DNA of 64,000 nucleotides from DASUPK01 sp963804595 (GTDB lineage Bacteria; Actinomycetota; Thermoleophilia; Solirubrobacterales; 70-9): positions 1 through 64,000 of the forward strand of contig CAWDQZ010000020.1 of assembly GCA_963804595.1 (NCBI GenBank), written 5' to 3'. This document shows positions 27,659 to 35,204 of this stretch, one piece after another. The notes beneath the pieces are model-generated. The model was given only the letters and a program-made list of their open reading frames with translations. It made no database searches and was not told the DNA's origin. How positions within the stretch are numbered: position 1 is the first letter of the stretch; each line of letters begins with the position of its first letter. The translations under genes were made by a program, and so were the position numbers.

Positions 27659-28530
27659 TGGAGGCGCACGCCGCACCGATGCCCAAGCGCCGGGAGTTGT
27701 CCATCGCCACCCGAGCCTGGAACTGGCTCAAGCACAACGGGATCGTGATCTACGGCGGCCTGGCGATCGCGTACATGCTCATCCCGATCGCGCTGATCAT
27801 CGTCTTCTCGTTCAACGACCCGGCGGGCAAGTTCAACTTCACCTGGCAGGGCTTCACGCTCTCGCACTGGGCTCACCCGTTCGAGATCACCGAGCTCACG
27901 AACGCACTTACGCTCAGCCTGCGGCTGGCCGCCCTGGCGACGGTGATCTCGACGATCCTGGGGACGATGGTCGCGCTCGCCCTGGTCCGCTACGACTTCT
28001 TCGGCCGGCGCGCCGCGAATTACCTGATCGTGATTCCCACGGCCACGCCTGAAGTGGTACTCGGCGCCTCCCTGCTCTCGCTTTTCCTGATCTACGGGCT
28101 CCAACTGGGCTTCACGACGCTGCTGCTCGCCCACGTGATGTTCTGCATCAGCTTCGTCGTCATCGTGGTCCGCTCGCGACTGATCGGCTTCGACCGAAGC
28201 CTCGAGGAGGCCGCCCAGGACCTGGGGGCGAACGCGTTCACCACGTTCCGCAAGGTGACGCTGCCGCTGATCTGGCCGGGGGTCATCGCGGGCGCCCTGC
28301 TGGCCTTCGCGCTCTCGATCGACGACTTCGTGGTCTCCAACTTCACCGCGGGAACAGAGGTGACGTTCCCCCTCTACATCTTCGGGGCCGCCCAGCGCGG
28401 CATCCCGGTGCAGGTTTACATCATCGCCACCATGCTCTTCACCATCACCGTGCTCGCCATGATCTTCACGGTGTGGCAGCAGTCGCGCGCGGACCGGCTC
28501 GCTTCCGTTCGCCCCGAACAGGAGGTTTGA
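27658..28530 (+). CDS. potC: Spermidine/putrescine ABC transporter permease
   Basis: A 290-residue permease with six helices. LIPIALIIVFSFNDPAGKFN and the EAA loop SLEEAAQDLGANAFTTFRKV followed by TLPLIWPGVIAGALLAFALS are typical PotC. A GTG at 27655 directly before the ATG could also start it. The stop codon is followed immediately by the GTG of the STAS gene, so the transport operon continues into stress signalling genes. Confidence 0.92.
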   Translation: MEAHAAPMPKRRELSIATRAWNWLKHNGIVIYGGLAIAYMLIPIALIIVFSFNDPAGKFNFTWQGFTLSHWAHPFEITELTNALTLSLRLAALATVISTILGTMVALALVRYDFFGRRAANYLIVIPTATPEVVLGASLLSLFLIYGLQLGFTTLLLAHVMFCISFVVIVVRSRLIGFDRSLEEAAQDLGANAFTTFRKVTLPLIWPGVIAGALLAFALSIDDFVVSNFTAGTEVTFPLYIFGAAQRGIPVQVYIIATMLFTITVLAMIFTVWQQSRADRLASVRPEQEV

Positions 28531-28550
28531 GTGACCTCCGATCGAGGTAT
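28525..28550 (+). promoter_or_regulatory. Putative SigB/SigF-type promoter before rsbV
   Basis: GTTT (28525-28528), 16-nt spacer, AGGTAT (28545-28550). This is one mismatch from the GTTT-N14-16-GGGTAT consensus known for actinobacterial SigB/SigF. It overlaps the end of potC and the first codons of rsbV. Transcription would start near 28558, beside an in-frame GTG at 28561. Confidence 0.45.
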
Positions 28551-28932
28551 TTTCGCCGGTGTGCGAACGGGGGAGCTCGCGCTCGAGCGGAAGGATCAAG
28601 GCTTGGCCGTACTCACGATCACAGGCGAGCATGACCTCAGCACCGCGCCGAACCTGCGCCGGCGTCTCGACGGTCTGATCGACGAGCGGGTCTCGACGGT
28701 CGTCGACATGTCCCCCGCCACCTTCATCGACTCGTCCATCCTGAGTGTGATCCTGGACGGACGACGCCGCGCGGCGGAGGGCAGGATCGGCTTCGCCGTG
28801 GTCCGTTCGAACGGGTCGAGCGCGGTCGACCGGGTCCTCGAGGTGACCGGACTGCGCAGCGAGCTCCCCGTGCACGCCCGACTGGAGGAGGCCGTCAGTG
28901 CGGCCTCGGGCAACTCCGGGAACTCGCCGTGA
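28531..28932 (+). CDS. STAS-domain anti-sigma factor antagonist (RsbV-like)
   Basis: A 133-residue protein with LAVLTITGEHDLSTAPNLRR and the phosphorylation loop ATFIDSSILSVILDG (Ser68/69). It should release the sigma factor by binding the RsbW-like kinase when unphosphorylated. GTG at 28531 follows the potC stop directly and has AGGAGG five bases upstream. A second in-frame GTG at 28561 could serve a shorter transcript from the internal promoter. Its stop overlaps the next gene, and sigB lies beyond that. Confidence 0.88.
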   Translation: MTSDRGIFAGVRTGELALERKDQGLAVLTITGEHDLSTAPNLRRRLDGLIDERVSTVVDMSPATFIDSSILSVILDGRRRAAEGRIGFAVVRSNGSSAVDRVLEVTGLRSELPVHARLEEAVSAASGNSGNSP

Positions 28933-29738
28933 GCGCCAGGGAGCTCCGGCTGACGCTTCCCGCAACCGCGGAGAACGTGATCGTGGTCAGGCAGGCGGTC
29001 GCCGGAGTAGGCGAGGCGCTCGGCCTGTCGCCGCCGAGGGTCGCCGACCTGAAGACCGTGGTCAGCGAGGCGTGCAACAACGTCGTGCTGCACGCCTACG
29101 CGGGTGAGCCGGGGCCGCTGGAGGTGACCGCGGTACCTCGTCCCGGCGAGCTCGAGATCCAGGTCGCCGACCGCGGCAAGGGGTTCCAACCCCGCGCCAA
29201 CGAGGGCGATGAGTCGCTCGGGCTCGGGCTACCGCTGATCGCGGCCCTCTCCGACAGCTTCGAGATCAGCGGTGGCGCCGGTCAGGGCAGCCGCACGACG
29301 ATTCGCTTCGGCTACGAGCCGCCCGAGCCGAGCAACAACGGGTCCCACACCCAGGTCTCGGAAGGCCTCGAGATGGCGATCACCCCGGGCGAGATGGTCA
29401 AGCCGGTGGTGGCGAGAGTGATCGGGGTACTCGCCGCGCGGGCGGAGTTCTCGGTGGATCGACTCGCCGACACCGTGCTGCTCGGCGACGCCGTCTCCTC
29501 TTCGGAGGGACAGGACTTCGCGGACGGACTCGTCGGGATCACGATCGAGGACGGCGACGGGACGCTCGACGTCCGCGTGGGCCCACTCGTCGCGGGTGGC
29601 GGAGACAGGCTCATGGGTGAGATGGAGCTGCCGGGGACCGGGTCGCTCCGGTCGCTGGCGAGCAGGATGGAGGTCATCACCCGGGAGACCGCCGAAGGCG
29701 AGGCGGCGGAGTTCCTCGAGTTCGAGGTGACGAGCTAG
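28929..29738 (+). CDS. RsbW-like anti-sigma serine kinase with extra C-terminal domain
   Basis: A 269-residue protein. The first 140 residues form a GHKL ATPase: N-box VVSEACNNVVLHAYAGEP, G1 IQVADRGKGFQP and G2 ESLGLGLPLIAALSD. Classical RsbW proteins end there at about 140-160 residues. Here about 125 further residues follow (AITPGEMVKPVVARVIGVLA, VRVGPLVAGGGDRLMGEMEL). They look folded but match no family I recognise. It overlaps rsbV (GTG inside TGA) and should bind the SigB encoded convergently 20 bp away. Confidence 0.85.
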   Translation: MSARELRLTLPATAENVIVVRQAVAGVGEALGLSPPRVADLKTVVSEACNNVVLHAYAGEPGPLEVTAVPRPGELEIQVADRGKGFQPRANEGDESLGLGLPLIAALSDSFEISGGAGQGSRTTIRFGYEPPEPSNNGSHTQVSEGLEMAITPGEMVKPVVARVIGVLAARAEFSVDRLADTVLLGDAVSSSEGQDFADGLVGITIEDGDGTLDVRVGPLVAGGGDRLMGEMELPGTGSLRSLASRMEVITRETAEGEAAEFLEFEVTS

Positions 29739-29757
29739 CGGCCACCAGGCCGCAGAT

Positions 29758-30534
29758 TCATTCTTCGTCCGGGATTCTCTGACGCAGCTTCTCGACGGTC
29801 GCGCGCAGGATGCGCGAGACGTGCATCTGCGAGACGCCCACCCTCTCGGCGATCTCGCTCTGGGTCATGTCCTCCACGAACCGCAGATGGAGCACCATGC
29901 GATCGCGGTCTGAGATCTCCTGCAGGACCGGACCGATCGCTTCGCCGTACTCGACGGTGTCGAAGGCGAGGTCGACATCCCCGATCCGGTCCCGCAGCGG
30001 CCCCGGCTCATCGCCGTCGCCCGTCGTCGAGGTGGCGTCGAGCGAGACGGCGTGGTGTCCCTGGGAAGCGTGCATCGCCTCCAGAACCTCTTCGTCGGTG
30101 GCCTGGACGCGCTCCGCGATCTCATGCACGGTGGGGGAGTGCCCGAGCTTGGCCGGCAGCTCCGCCATCGCACGCTCGACCTTGAGGATGCGCTCTTGGA
30201 CGTCGCGGGGAACGTGCACGGACCAGCCCCGATCCCGGAAGTGACGCTTCAGCTCACCCAGGATCGTGGGGACCGCGAAGGTCGAGAAGGCGGTTCCGCG
30301 TTCGGGATCGAAACGGTCGATCGCCTTGACGAGGCCGACGCTCGCGACCTGGATCAGGTCGTCGAAGGGCTCCGCCCCGCCGGCATAGCGGCCGGCGAGG
30401 CGCCTCGCCAGGGGCATGAACCGATCCACCAGCTCCTCGCGAACGACCGGCGAGTGGTCCTTTGCGTAGCGCTCGAGCAGCCGGCGTTCGCCGACGAGCT
30501 GCTCCTCAGGGCCAGGAGAGGGCGTCTGATTCAT
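29758..30534 (-). CDS. sigB: SigB/SigF/SigG-subfamily RNA polymerase sigma factor
   Basis: A 258-residue group 3 sigma factor. Region 2 has YAGGAEPFDDLIQVASVGLV and FDPERGTAFSTFAVPTILGE. Region 3 begins at RDRGWSVHVPRDVQERILKV. Region 4 has HLRFVEDMTQSEIAERVGVS with MHVSRILRATVEKLR. ATG at 30534 was chosen; GTG at 30564 in the same frame is possible. It is convergent with rsbVW and preceded by a promoter of its own type at 30639-30665, suggesting autoregulation. Confidence 0.92.
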   Translation of the reverse strand: MNQTPSPGPEEQLVGERRLLERYAKDHSPVVREELVDRFMPLARRLAGRYAGGAEPFDDLIQVASVGLVKAIDRFDPERGTAFSTFAVPTILGELKRHFRDRGWSVHVPRDVQERILKVERAMAELPAKLGHSPTVHEIAERVQATDEEVLEAMHASQGHHAVSLDATSTTGDGDEPGPLRDRIGDVDLAFDTVEYGEAIGPVLQEISDRDRMVLHLRFVEDMTQSEIAERVGVSQMHVSRILRATVEKLRQRIPDEE

Positions 30535-30638
30535 CTGGCTGTCCGCCAAGGCAAGTTCGGTCACTGATCGGCGACCTCGGAATCCGTGGCTGTCTCGCCC
30601 CTGTGGAATCCCGAGGTGCGGCCGCCCACCTACCGTAG

Positions 30639-30665
30639 CTACCCGGCGCGATGGGTGTCGCAAAC
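30639..30665 (-). promoter_or_regulatory. Putative SigB/SigF-type promoter before sigB
   Basis: On the minus strand GTTT (30665-30662), 17-nt spacer, GGGTAG (30644-30639). The -10 lies about 75 bp upstream of the GTG at 30564. The spacer is one longer than usual. It overlaps the first codons of the plus-strand gene at 30651. Confidence 0.4.
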
Positions 30666-30973
30666 AGCGGCAGTACCAGAAGGTCAAGCAATCCGCGCGG
30701 CGGCGCGGTGCCTCGGCATCGCGGGCCAAGGAGGTGGCCGGGCGGACGGTCAACAAGAACCGAGCCCGCTCTGGCGAGTCCCGCAGCAGCTCGCGCAGCT
30801 CGACGCGGGGAGCCTCCCCTCAGCGCCGCGGCGGCCAGAAGTCGGGCACGAATCGCCCGAAGGGGCAGACCAAGGAGCAGCTCTACAACCAGGCCAAGCG
30901 CCTCAAGGTCGAGGGCCGCTCGACGATGAACAAGACCCAGCTGCAACGAGCGGTGTCCGCAAAAAGCCGCTGA
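30651..30973 (+). CDS. Small basic helix-rich protein (plasmid-stabilization-annotated actinobacterial family), one frameshift
   Basis: ATG at 30651 reads MGVAN, then a missing base near 30666 shifts the frame. After correction it continues RQYQKVKQSARRRGASASRA, EVAGRTVNKNRARSGES and ends TKEQLYNQAKRLKVEGRSTM with NKTQLQRAVSAKSR. It would be about 107 residues. The pattern RQY..K.SA..RG, ARTVNKxRARSGE and a C-terminal KEQLYxxAK...GRSxMxKxxL motif is common in actinobacteria under the name plasmid stabilization protein. The C-terminal motif resembles a Rho-N/SAP-type nucleic-acid-binding helix pair. Its start region is shared with the sigB promoter. Confidence 0.7.
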
Positions 30974-30997
30974 TAGGGGTTTTTCGTTGGTATGCGC

Positions 30998-31023
30998 GTT
31001 TACTCGCGCATGCCGAGGGGTAC
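30998..31023 (+). promoter_or_regulatory. Putative SigB/SigF-type promoter upstream of the second aldehyde dehydrogenase
   Basis: GTTT (30998-31001), 16-nt spacer, GGGTAC (31018-31023). It matches the actinobacterial SigB/SigF consensus except for the last base. The -35 overlaps a perfect ATGCGCG/CGCGCAT inverted repeat (30992-31011). The gene begins at 31206, so the leader would be about 175 nt. Confidence 0.45.
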
Positions 31024-31047
31024 CCTGTTTCCTGAGTCGAGGCAGCG

Positions 31048-31084
31048 GGCGGGCGTTCGGAGACCCCCTACTCCGGCGCCCGCC
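31048..31084 (+). other. Long GC-rich hairpin in the leader of the aldehyde dehydrogenase gene
   Basis: GGCGGGCG (31048-31055) pairs perfectly with CGCCCGCC (31077-31084), and inner GGAG (31059-31062) pairs with CTCC (31071-31074). There is no T-run after it, so a classical terminator is unlikely. A smaller CCGAG/CTCGG hairpin follows at about 31109. It may be a leader RNA element or weak terminator of the small gene ending at 30973. Confidence 0.4.
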
Positions 31085-31205
31085 CACATATTCAGATGCC
31101 TCGTCTCCGCCGAGTTTCAGCCTCGGCGCAGGCGGGCGGATAGGGCGGCCGGTTTCCTTCTCCCCCTGGCCGTCCTTCCCCGCCTTGCACGAATACGATC
31201 GCCTC

Positions 31206-32705
31206 ATGGCCGACCCGGAAACGCGATTGCTGATCGGCGGCGAGCAGGTCGAGGGACAGGGCGGCCGGCTCGAGGTCGAGAACCCGTACTCCGAGGAGAC
31301 GCTGGCAAACCTCGGCGTCCCCAGCGACGACCAGGTGGACGGCGCGATCGCCGCCGCCCGCGACGCCGCCCGCAACTGGGGGCGCACGCCGGCGGTCGAG
31401 CGGGGCGAGATGCTGCATGAGGTCGCGACTCGGCTGCGGTCACGAACCGATCAGCTCGCCGAGGTCATGACGCTCGAGGGCGGCAAGCCGCTCGTCGAGA
31501 ACTCCGACGAGGTCGGGTGGACGGCGGCCTGCTTCGACTACTACGCCGAGATTGGGCGGGACTCGGCCGGGCGAGTGATTCCGCCGATCGAGTCGAGCCA
31601 GCTGAGCCTGGTCGTCAAGGAGCCGCTCGGAGTCGTCGGCTGCATCGTCCCCTGGAACTACCCGCTCCTCCTCCTCGCCTGGAAGCTGGCGCCGGCGCTG
31701 GCGGCCGGCAACGCCGTCGTCGGCAAGCCCTCCGAGCTGACGCCGCTCTCCACGCTGATGCTCGCCCCCTGCTTCGAGCACCTGCCCGCGGGCGTCGTCA
31801 ACCTGATCGCCGGCGGCCCCGAGGTGGGTGCCGCAATCAGCGGCGACGCACGCGTGGACGGTGTCGCCTTCACCGGCTCGGTCGCGACCGGCAAGAAGGT
31901 GGCGCAGGCCTGCCTGGACCGGGTGGCCAGGGTCAATCTGGAGATGGGCGGAAAGGACCCCTTCATCGTCTGCTCCGACGTCGCCGACCGGATCGACGTC
32001 GCGGCAAAGGGCGGTGCCTGGGCCGCATTCCTCAACTCCGGGCAGGTCTGCACCTCCGCGGAGCGGTTCTACGTGCTGGACGACGTCTACGACGACTACC
32101 TGTCGGCGTTCGTCGACTACACGCGGAGCCTGGTCATCGGGGACCCGATGCGGGGCGGCACCGACATCGGCCCGATGGTCTCGGCCAACCAGCGGAGCAA
32201 GGTCGCGAGACAGGTCGAGGCGGCCGTCGGCGCGGGCGCCGAGGTCGTGGTCGGCGGCGACTCGGGCGGCCAGGAGCGCGGTCACTTCTTCTCGCCGGCC
32301 GTGGTGACAGGCGCGCCGGCGGAGACCGAGCTCCTGCGCGAAGAGACCTTCGGCCCGGTCGCACCGCTCGTTCGGGTGAAGAGCCTCGACGAGGCGATCG
32401 AACTGGCCAACTCGACGCCCTACGGCCTCGGGGCCAACATCTACACGGAAGACTTCAAGACCATCCTGCGCTGCATGCGGGAGGTCAAAGCGGGCACGGT
32501 CTGGTTCAACGACCCCCTCACCGACAACGACGCGGGGCCGTTCGGCGGCTTCAAGCAGTCCGGGCTCGGACGGGAGCTGGGCCGCGAGGGCCTGGAGGCA
32601 TTCCAGGAGACCAAGCACGTCCACATCGAGAGCGAGGTGGCCCCGAAGGAGTGGTGGTATCCGTACTCGCGTTACGCCGGAGGCGAGTCCCCCCACGGAG
32701 CCTGA
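31206..32705 (+). CDS. Betaine-aldehyde-type aldehyde dehydrogenase (second copy)
   Basis: A 499-residue ALDH with VVGCIVPWNYPLLLLAWKLA, VAFTGSVATGKKVAQACLD, VNLEMGGKDPFIVCSDVADR (catalytic Glu) and LNSGQVCTSAERFYV (catalytic Cys). The GQVCTS form differs from the QDCTA form of the ALDH at 15503, so the two are not recent duplicates and may use different aldehydes. ATG at 31206. It is preceded by a SigB-type promoter and followed after 46 bp by the arginine decarboxylase, pointing to stress-linked polyamine or betaine aldehyde oxidation. Confidence 0.88.
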   Translation: MADPETRLLIGGEQVEGQGGRLEVENPYSEETLANLGVPSDDQVDGAIAAARDAARNWGRTPAVERGEMLHEVATRLRSRTDQLAEVMTLEGGKPLVENSDEVGWTAACFDYYAEIGRDSAGRVIPPIESSQLSLVVKEPLGVVGCIVPWNYPLLLLAWKLAPALAAGNAVVGKPSELTPLSTLMLAPCFEHLPAGVVNLIAGGPEVGAAISGDARVDGVAFTGSVATGKKVAQACLDRVARVNLEMGGKDPFIVCSDVADRIDVAAKGGAWAAFLNSGQVCTSAERFYVLDDVYDDYLSAFVDYTRSLVIGDPMRGGTDIGPMVSANQRSKVARQVEAAVGAGAEVVVGGDSGGQERGHFFSPAVVTGAPAETELLREETFGPVAPLVRVKSLDEAIELANSTPYGLGANIYTEDFKTILRCMREVKAGTVWFNDPLTDNDAGPFGGFKQSGLGRELGREGLEAFQETKHVHIESEVAPKEWWYPYSRYAGGESPHGA

Positions 32706-32751
32706 TGCCGCGACGCCGGCCGGAGAGGACGCGCAAATAGACTCGGCACGG

Positions 32752-34245
32752 ATGCCGGATCAGCAGGACGCCCCGTATCTCGACGCGCTCGTCGCCTACG
32801 TCGCCCGCAACCCGGGGCGGTTGCACATCCCGGGGCACAAGGGAACCCGGGCCGACCCCGGCCTGACCGCCGCCCTGGGAGAGGCCGCGATCCTGCACGA
32901 CGTCCCGCCCAGCATCGAGGGGATCGACGTCGGGCCCGAGCCGACCCCATTCCAGCACGCACAGCACCTCGCTGCCGACGCCTGGGGCGCACAGCGCAGC
33001 TGGTTCCTGGTCAACGGCGCATCGGGCGGCAACCACGCGATCTGCATGACGCTCGCCCACGCCAGCGGGAAGCTGAGGACCGGACCGCCCGACCGCGGGC
33101 CGGTGGTCGTCCAGCGGAACGTGCATTCCTCGATCATCGACGGCCTGGTTCTCTCCGGCCTGCGGCCGACGTTCGTCTCCCCGGAGATCGATCCCGAGCT
33201 CGGCATCGCCCACTGCGTCACTCCCGAGACGCTGGCCGCGGCGCTCGACGCCGAGCCTGACGCGGAGGCGGTGATGCTCGTCTCGCCGACCTACTTCGGT
33301 GCAGTGGCGCGCATCCAGGACCTGGCGGAGGTCGCCCACCGGCGGGACATCCCGCTCGTCGTCGACGAGGCCTGGGGCTCACACCTCTACTTCCACGAGG
33401 GTCTCCCCTCCGGTGCGCTGCGAGGGGGCGCCGACCTCGTCCTCACGAGCACCCACAAGATCCTCGGGAGCATGACCCAGTCGGCGATCCTGCACCTCGG
33501 CCGGGAGGGACGGATCGACGAGGACGTGATCGACCGCTCCGTCACTCTGGTCGAGTCGACCAGCCCGAACTCCCTGCTCACCGCCTCTCTCGATGCCGCG
33601 AGGCGCTACGCCGTGACCGAGGGCCACGCCCTGCTCGACGAGACGCTGGCCACCCTGGCCAGCACGCGCGAGGAGGTACGTGAGATCCCGGGACTCGACG
33701 TGCTCGACGAGCGCCTCGCGGGCCGCAGCAGCGTGGCGGCCTGGGATCCGCTGCGTCTCGCCGTCGACGTCAGGGGCACGGGAGCCACCGGACACCGCAT
33801 CGCGCAGCTGATGCGGGAACGTGACGACATCATCCTCGAGCTCTTCTCGGAGAACGTGATCGTGGCGGTGTTCGGCATCGCCGAGGCGCCCACCGCGCCG
33901 GCGGATCGGCTCGTCGAGGGCCTGCGGCACGCGGTCGAGCAGATCGCTCCCGCGGACGTCGAGAGACGCCGCACCTTCGCCGAGCCGCCGCCCTGGGGCC
34001 CGCTCGAGCTCGCGCCGCGGGACGCCTTCCTCGGGCCGCAGGAGGTCGTGCCGTTTCAGCGCGCGGAGGGCAGGATCGCCGCCGAATCGCTGGCGGCCTA
34101 TCCACCCGGCGTTCCCAACGTCCTACCCGGCGAGCGGCTCACCCGACCGACGATCGCCTACATCGAGGACTCGCTCGCACACGGCGGGCTCGTCCGCGGT
34201 GCGAGCGACCGCACGCTGCAGACGATCAGGGTGGTGAGGGAATGA
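32752..34245 (+). CDS. Orn/Lys/Arg decarboxylase family protein (SpeA-type, likely arginine decarboxylase)
   Basis: A 497-residue PLP enzyme of the fold type I decarboxylases as in Bacillus SpeA. It has GRLHIPGHKGTRADPGL, FLVNGASGGNHAICMTLAH, LVVDEAWGSHLYFHEGLPSG and the PLP lysine in LTSTHKILGSMTQSAILH. The C-terminal domain ends with YPPGVPNVLPGERLTRPTIA. It would make agmatine from arginine, though ornithine or lysine cannot be excluded. It overlaps the next gene (ATGA), an amidinotransferase-fold enzyme, which supports a guanidino compound as product. Confidence 0.86.
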   Translation: MPDQQDAPYLDALVAYVARNPGRLHIPGHKGTRADPGLTAALGEAAILHDVPPSIEGIDVGPEPTPFQHAQHLAADAWGAQRSWFLVNGASGGNHAICMTLAHASGKLRTGPPDRGPVVVQRNVHSSIIDGLVLSGLRPTFVSPEIDPELGIAHCVTPETLAAALDAEPDAEAVMLVSPTYFGAVARIQDLAEVAHRRDIPLVVDEAWGSHLYFHEGLPSGALRGGADLVLTSTHKILGSMTQSAILHLGREGRIDEDVIDRSVTLVESTSPNSLLTASLDAARRYAVTEGHALLDETLATLASTREEVREIPGLDVLDERLAGRSSVAAWDPLRLAVDVRGTGATGHRIAQLMRERDDIILELFSENVIVAVFGIAEAPTAPADRLVEGLRHAVEQIAPADVERRRTFAEPPPWGPLELAPRDAFLGPQEVVPFQRAEGRIAAESLAAYPPGVPNVLPGERLTRPTIAYIEDSLAHGGLVRGASDRTLQTIRVVRE

Positions 34246-35120
34246 ATGGGACGGATCCCGAGTGGGGCGTGGACTCCGAGTACGGGCGCCTGCACGACGT
34301 CCTGCTCTGCGAACCCGAGAACTTCCGCTGGCTCGAGACCAGCGCGATCACCCGCGCCACCCTGGAAGCCGGCTTCGACTTCGACCGCGGGCGCGCCGAG
34401 CGGCAGCACGAGGCGCTGGTCCTCGCATACGAGGGGGCTGGGGCCCGCTGCCACTTCCTGGAGCCGGACCCCGCCCTTCCGTATCAGGTGTTCGCGCGGG
34501 ACTCGAGCGCCATGGGTCCTTACGGAACGGTGATCACTCAGCTCGCGCAGCCCTGGAGACGCGGCGAGTACGCGCCGGCGATCCGGTTCCACCAGGAGGC
34601 CGACATCCCGATCCGCGCGATGATCACCGCCGGGTCGCTCGAGGGCGGCGACGTGATGATCGTCGAGCCCGGCGTGGTGCTGATCGGCTCCGGAGAGACC
34701 CGGACGCAGGAGGCGGCCGCGAACCAGCTCGCGGCCTGGTACCGCGACGACGGCTGGGAGGCTCGCGTGCAGCCGATTCCCGAGCGCTACGTCCACATCG
34801 ACGTCCTCGTCGCCGTGCTCGCCTCGAAGCTCGCCGCGGTGTGCGCGGAGGTCCTGCCCTCGGCCGCAGTGGAGTGGCTGCGGGCCAAGGGGTTCGACCT
34901 GATCGAGGTGAGCACTGACCAGGCCTTCAATCTCGGGGTCAACGCCATCTCGGTGGGTGACGAGCGGGTGATCTCCGCGACCGGCGCCACGGACCTGAAC
35001 GCCGCCCTCCGCGCCCATGGCATCGACGTCATCGAGCTGGAGCTCGACATGTTCACCCTGGGCGGTGGCGGCGCCCACTGCCTCGGCCAGGCGCTGCGCC
35101 GGGAGAGGGTGGGTGGCTGA
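34242..35120 (+). CDS. Amidinotransferase / arginine-deiminase-fold (GME superfamily) hydrolase
   Basis: A 292-residue protein with the guanidino-modifying enzyme fold: FARDSSAMGPYGTV, EGGDVMIVEPGVVLIG, the His of RYVHIDVLVAVL and the nucleophilic Cys of FTLGGGGAHCLGQAL. The family includes arginine deiminase, DDAH and amidinotransferases. Translational coupling to the decarboxylase suggests a guanidino substrate such as agmatine, giving N-carbamoylputrescine or putrescine plus urea. That would replace the usual AguA, which is a different branch of this superfamily. Arginine itself is the alternative substrate. Confidence 0.8.
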   Translation: MNGTDPEWGVDSEYGRLHDVLLCEPENFRWLETSAITRATLEAGFDFDRGRAERQHEALVLAYEGAGARCHFLEPDPALPYQVFARDSSAMGPYGTVITQLAQPWRRGEYAPAIRFHQEADIPIRAMITAGSLEGGDVMIVEPGVVLIGSGETRTQEAAANQLAAWYRDDGWEARVQPIPERYVHIDVLVAVLASKLAAVCAEVLPSAAVEWLRAKGFDLIEVSTDQAFNLGVNAISVGDERVISATGATDLNAALRAHGIDVIELELDMFTLGGGGAHCLGQALRRERVGG

Positions 35121-35122
35121 GA

Positions 35123-35155
35123 TGAGAGGGTGCAGCGAGGTGAGAAGGTGCAGCG
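35123..35155. repeat. Short tandem direct repeat
   Basis: TGAGAGGGTGCAGCG (35123-35137) and TGAGAAGGTGCAGCG (35141-35155) differ at one base and are 18 bp apart. They sit in the 84-bp gap between the deiminase-fold gene and the M20 hydrolase. Each carries a purine-rich stretch like a ribosome binding site, but neither is close to a start. Regulatory meaning is unknown. Confidence 0.4.
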
Positions 35156-35204
35156 GATGCGAAGCGGACCAGCACCCGATTAGTTCCTGCAAGCAACCCG
35201 ATTC

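Noticed and set aside
35123..35155. Short direct repeat as the beginning of a CRISPR array
   Set aside because: Only two 15-bp copies with a 3-bp gap, no spacers and no cas genes.
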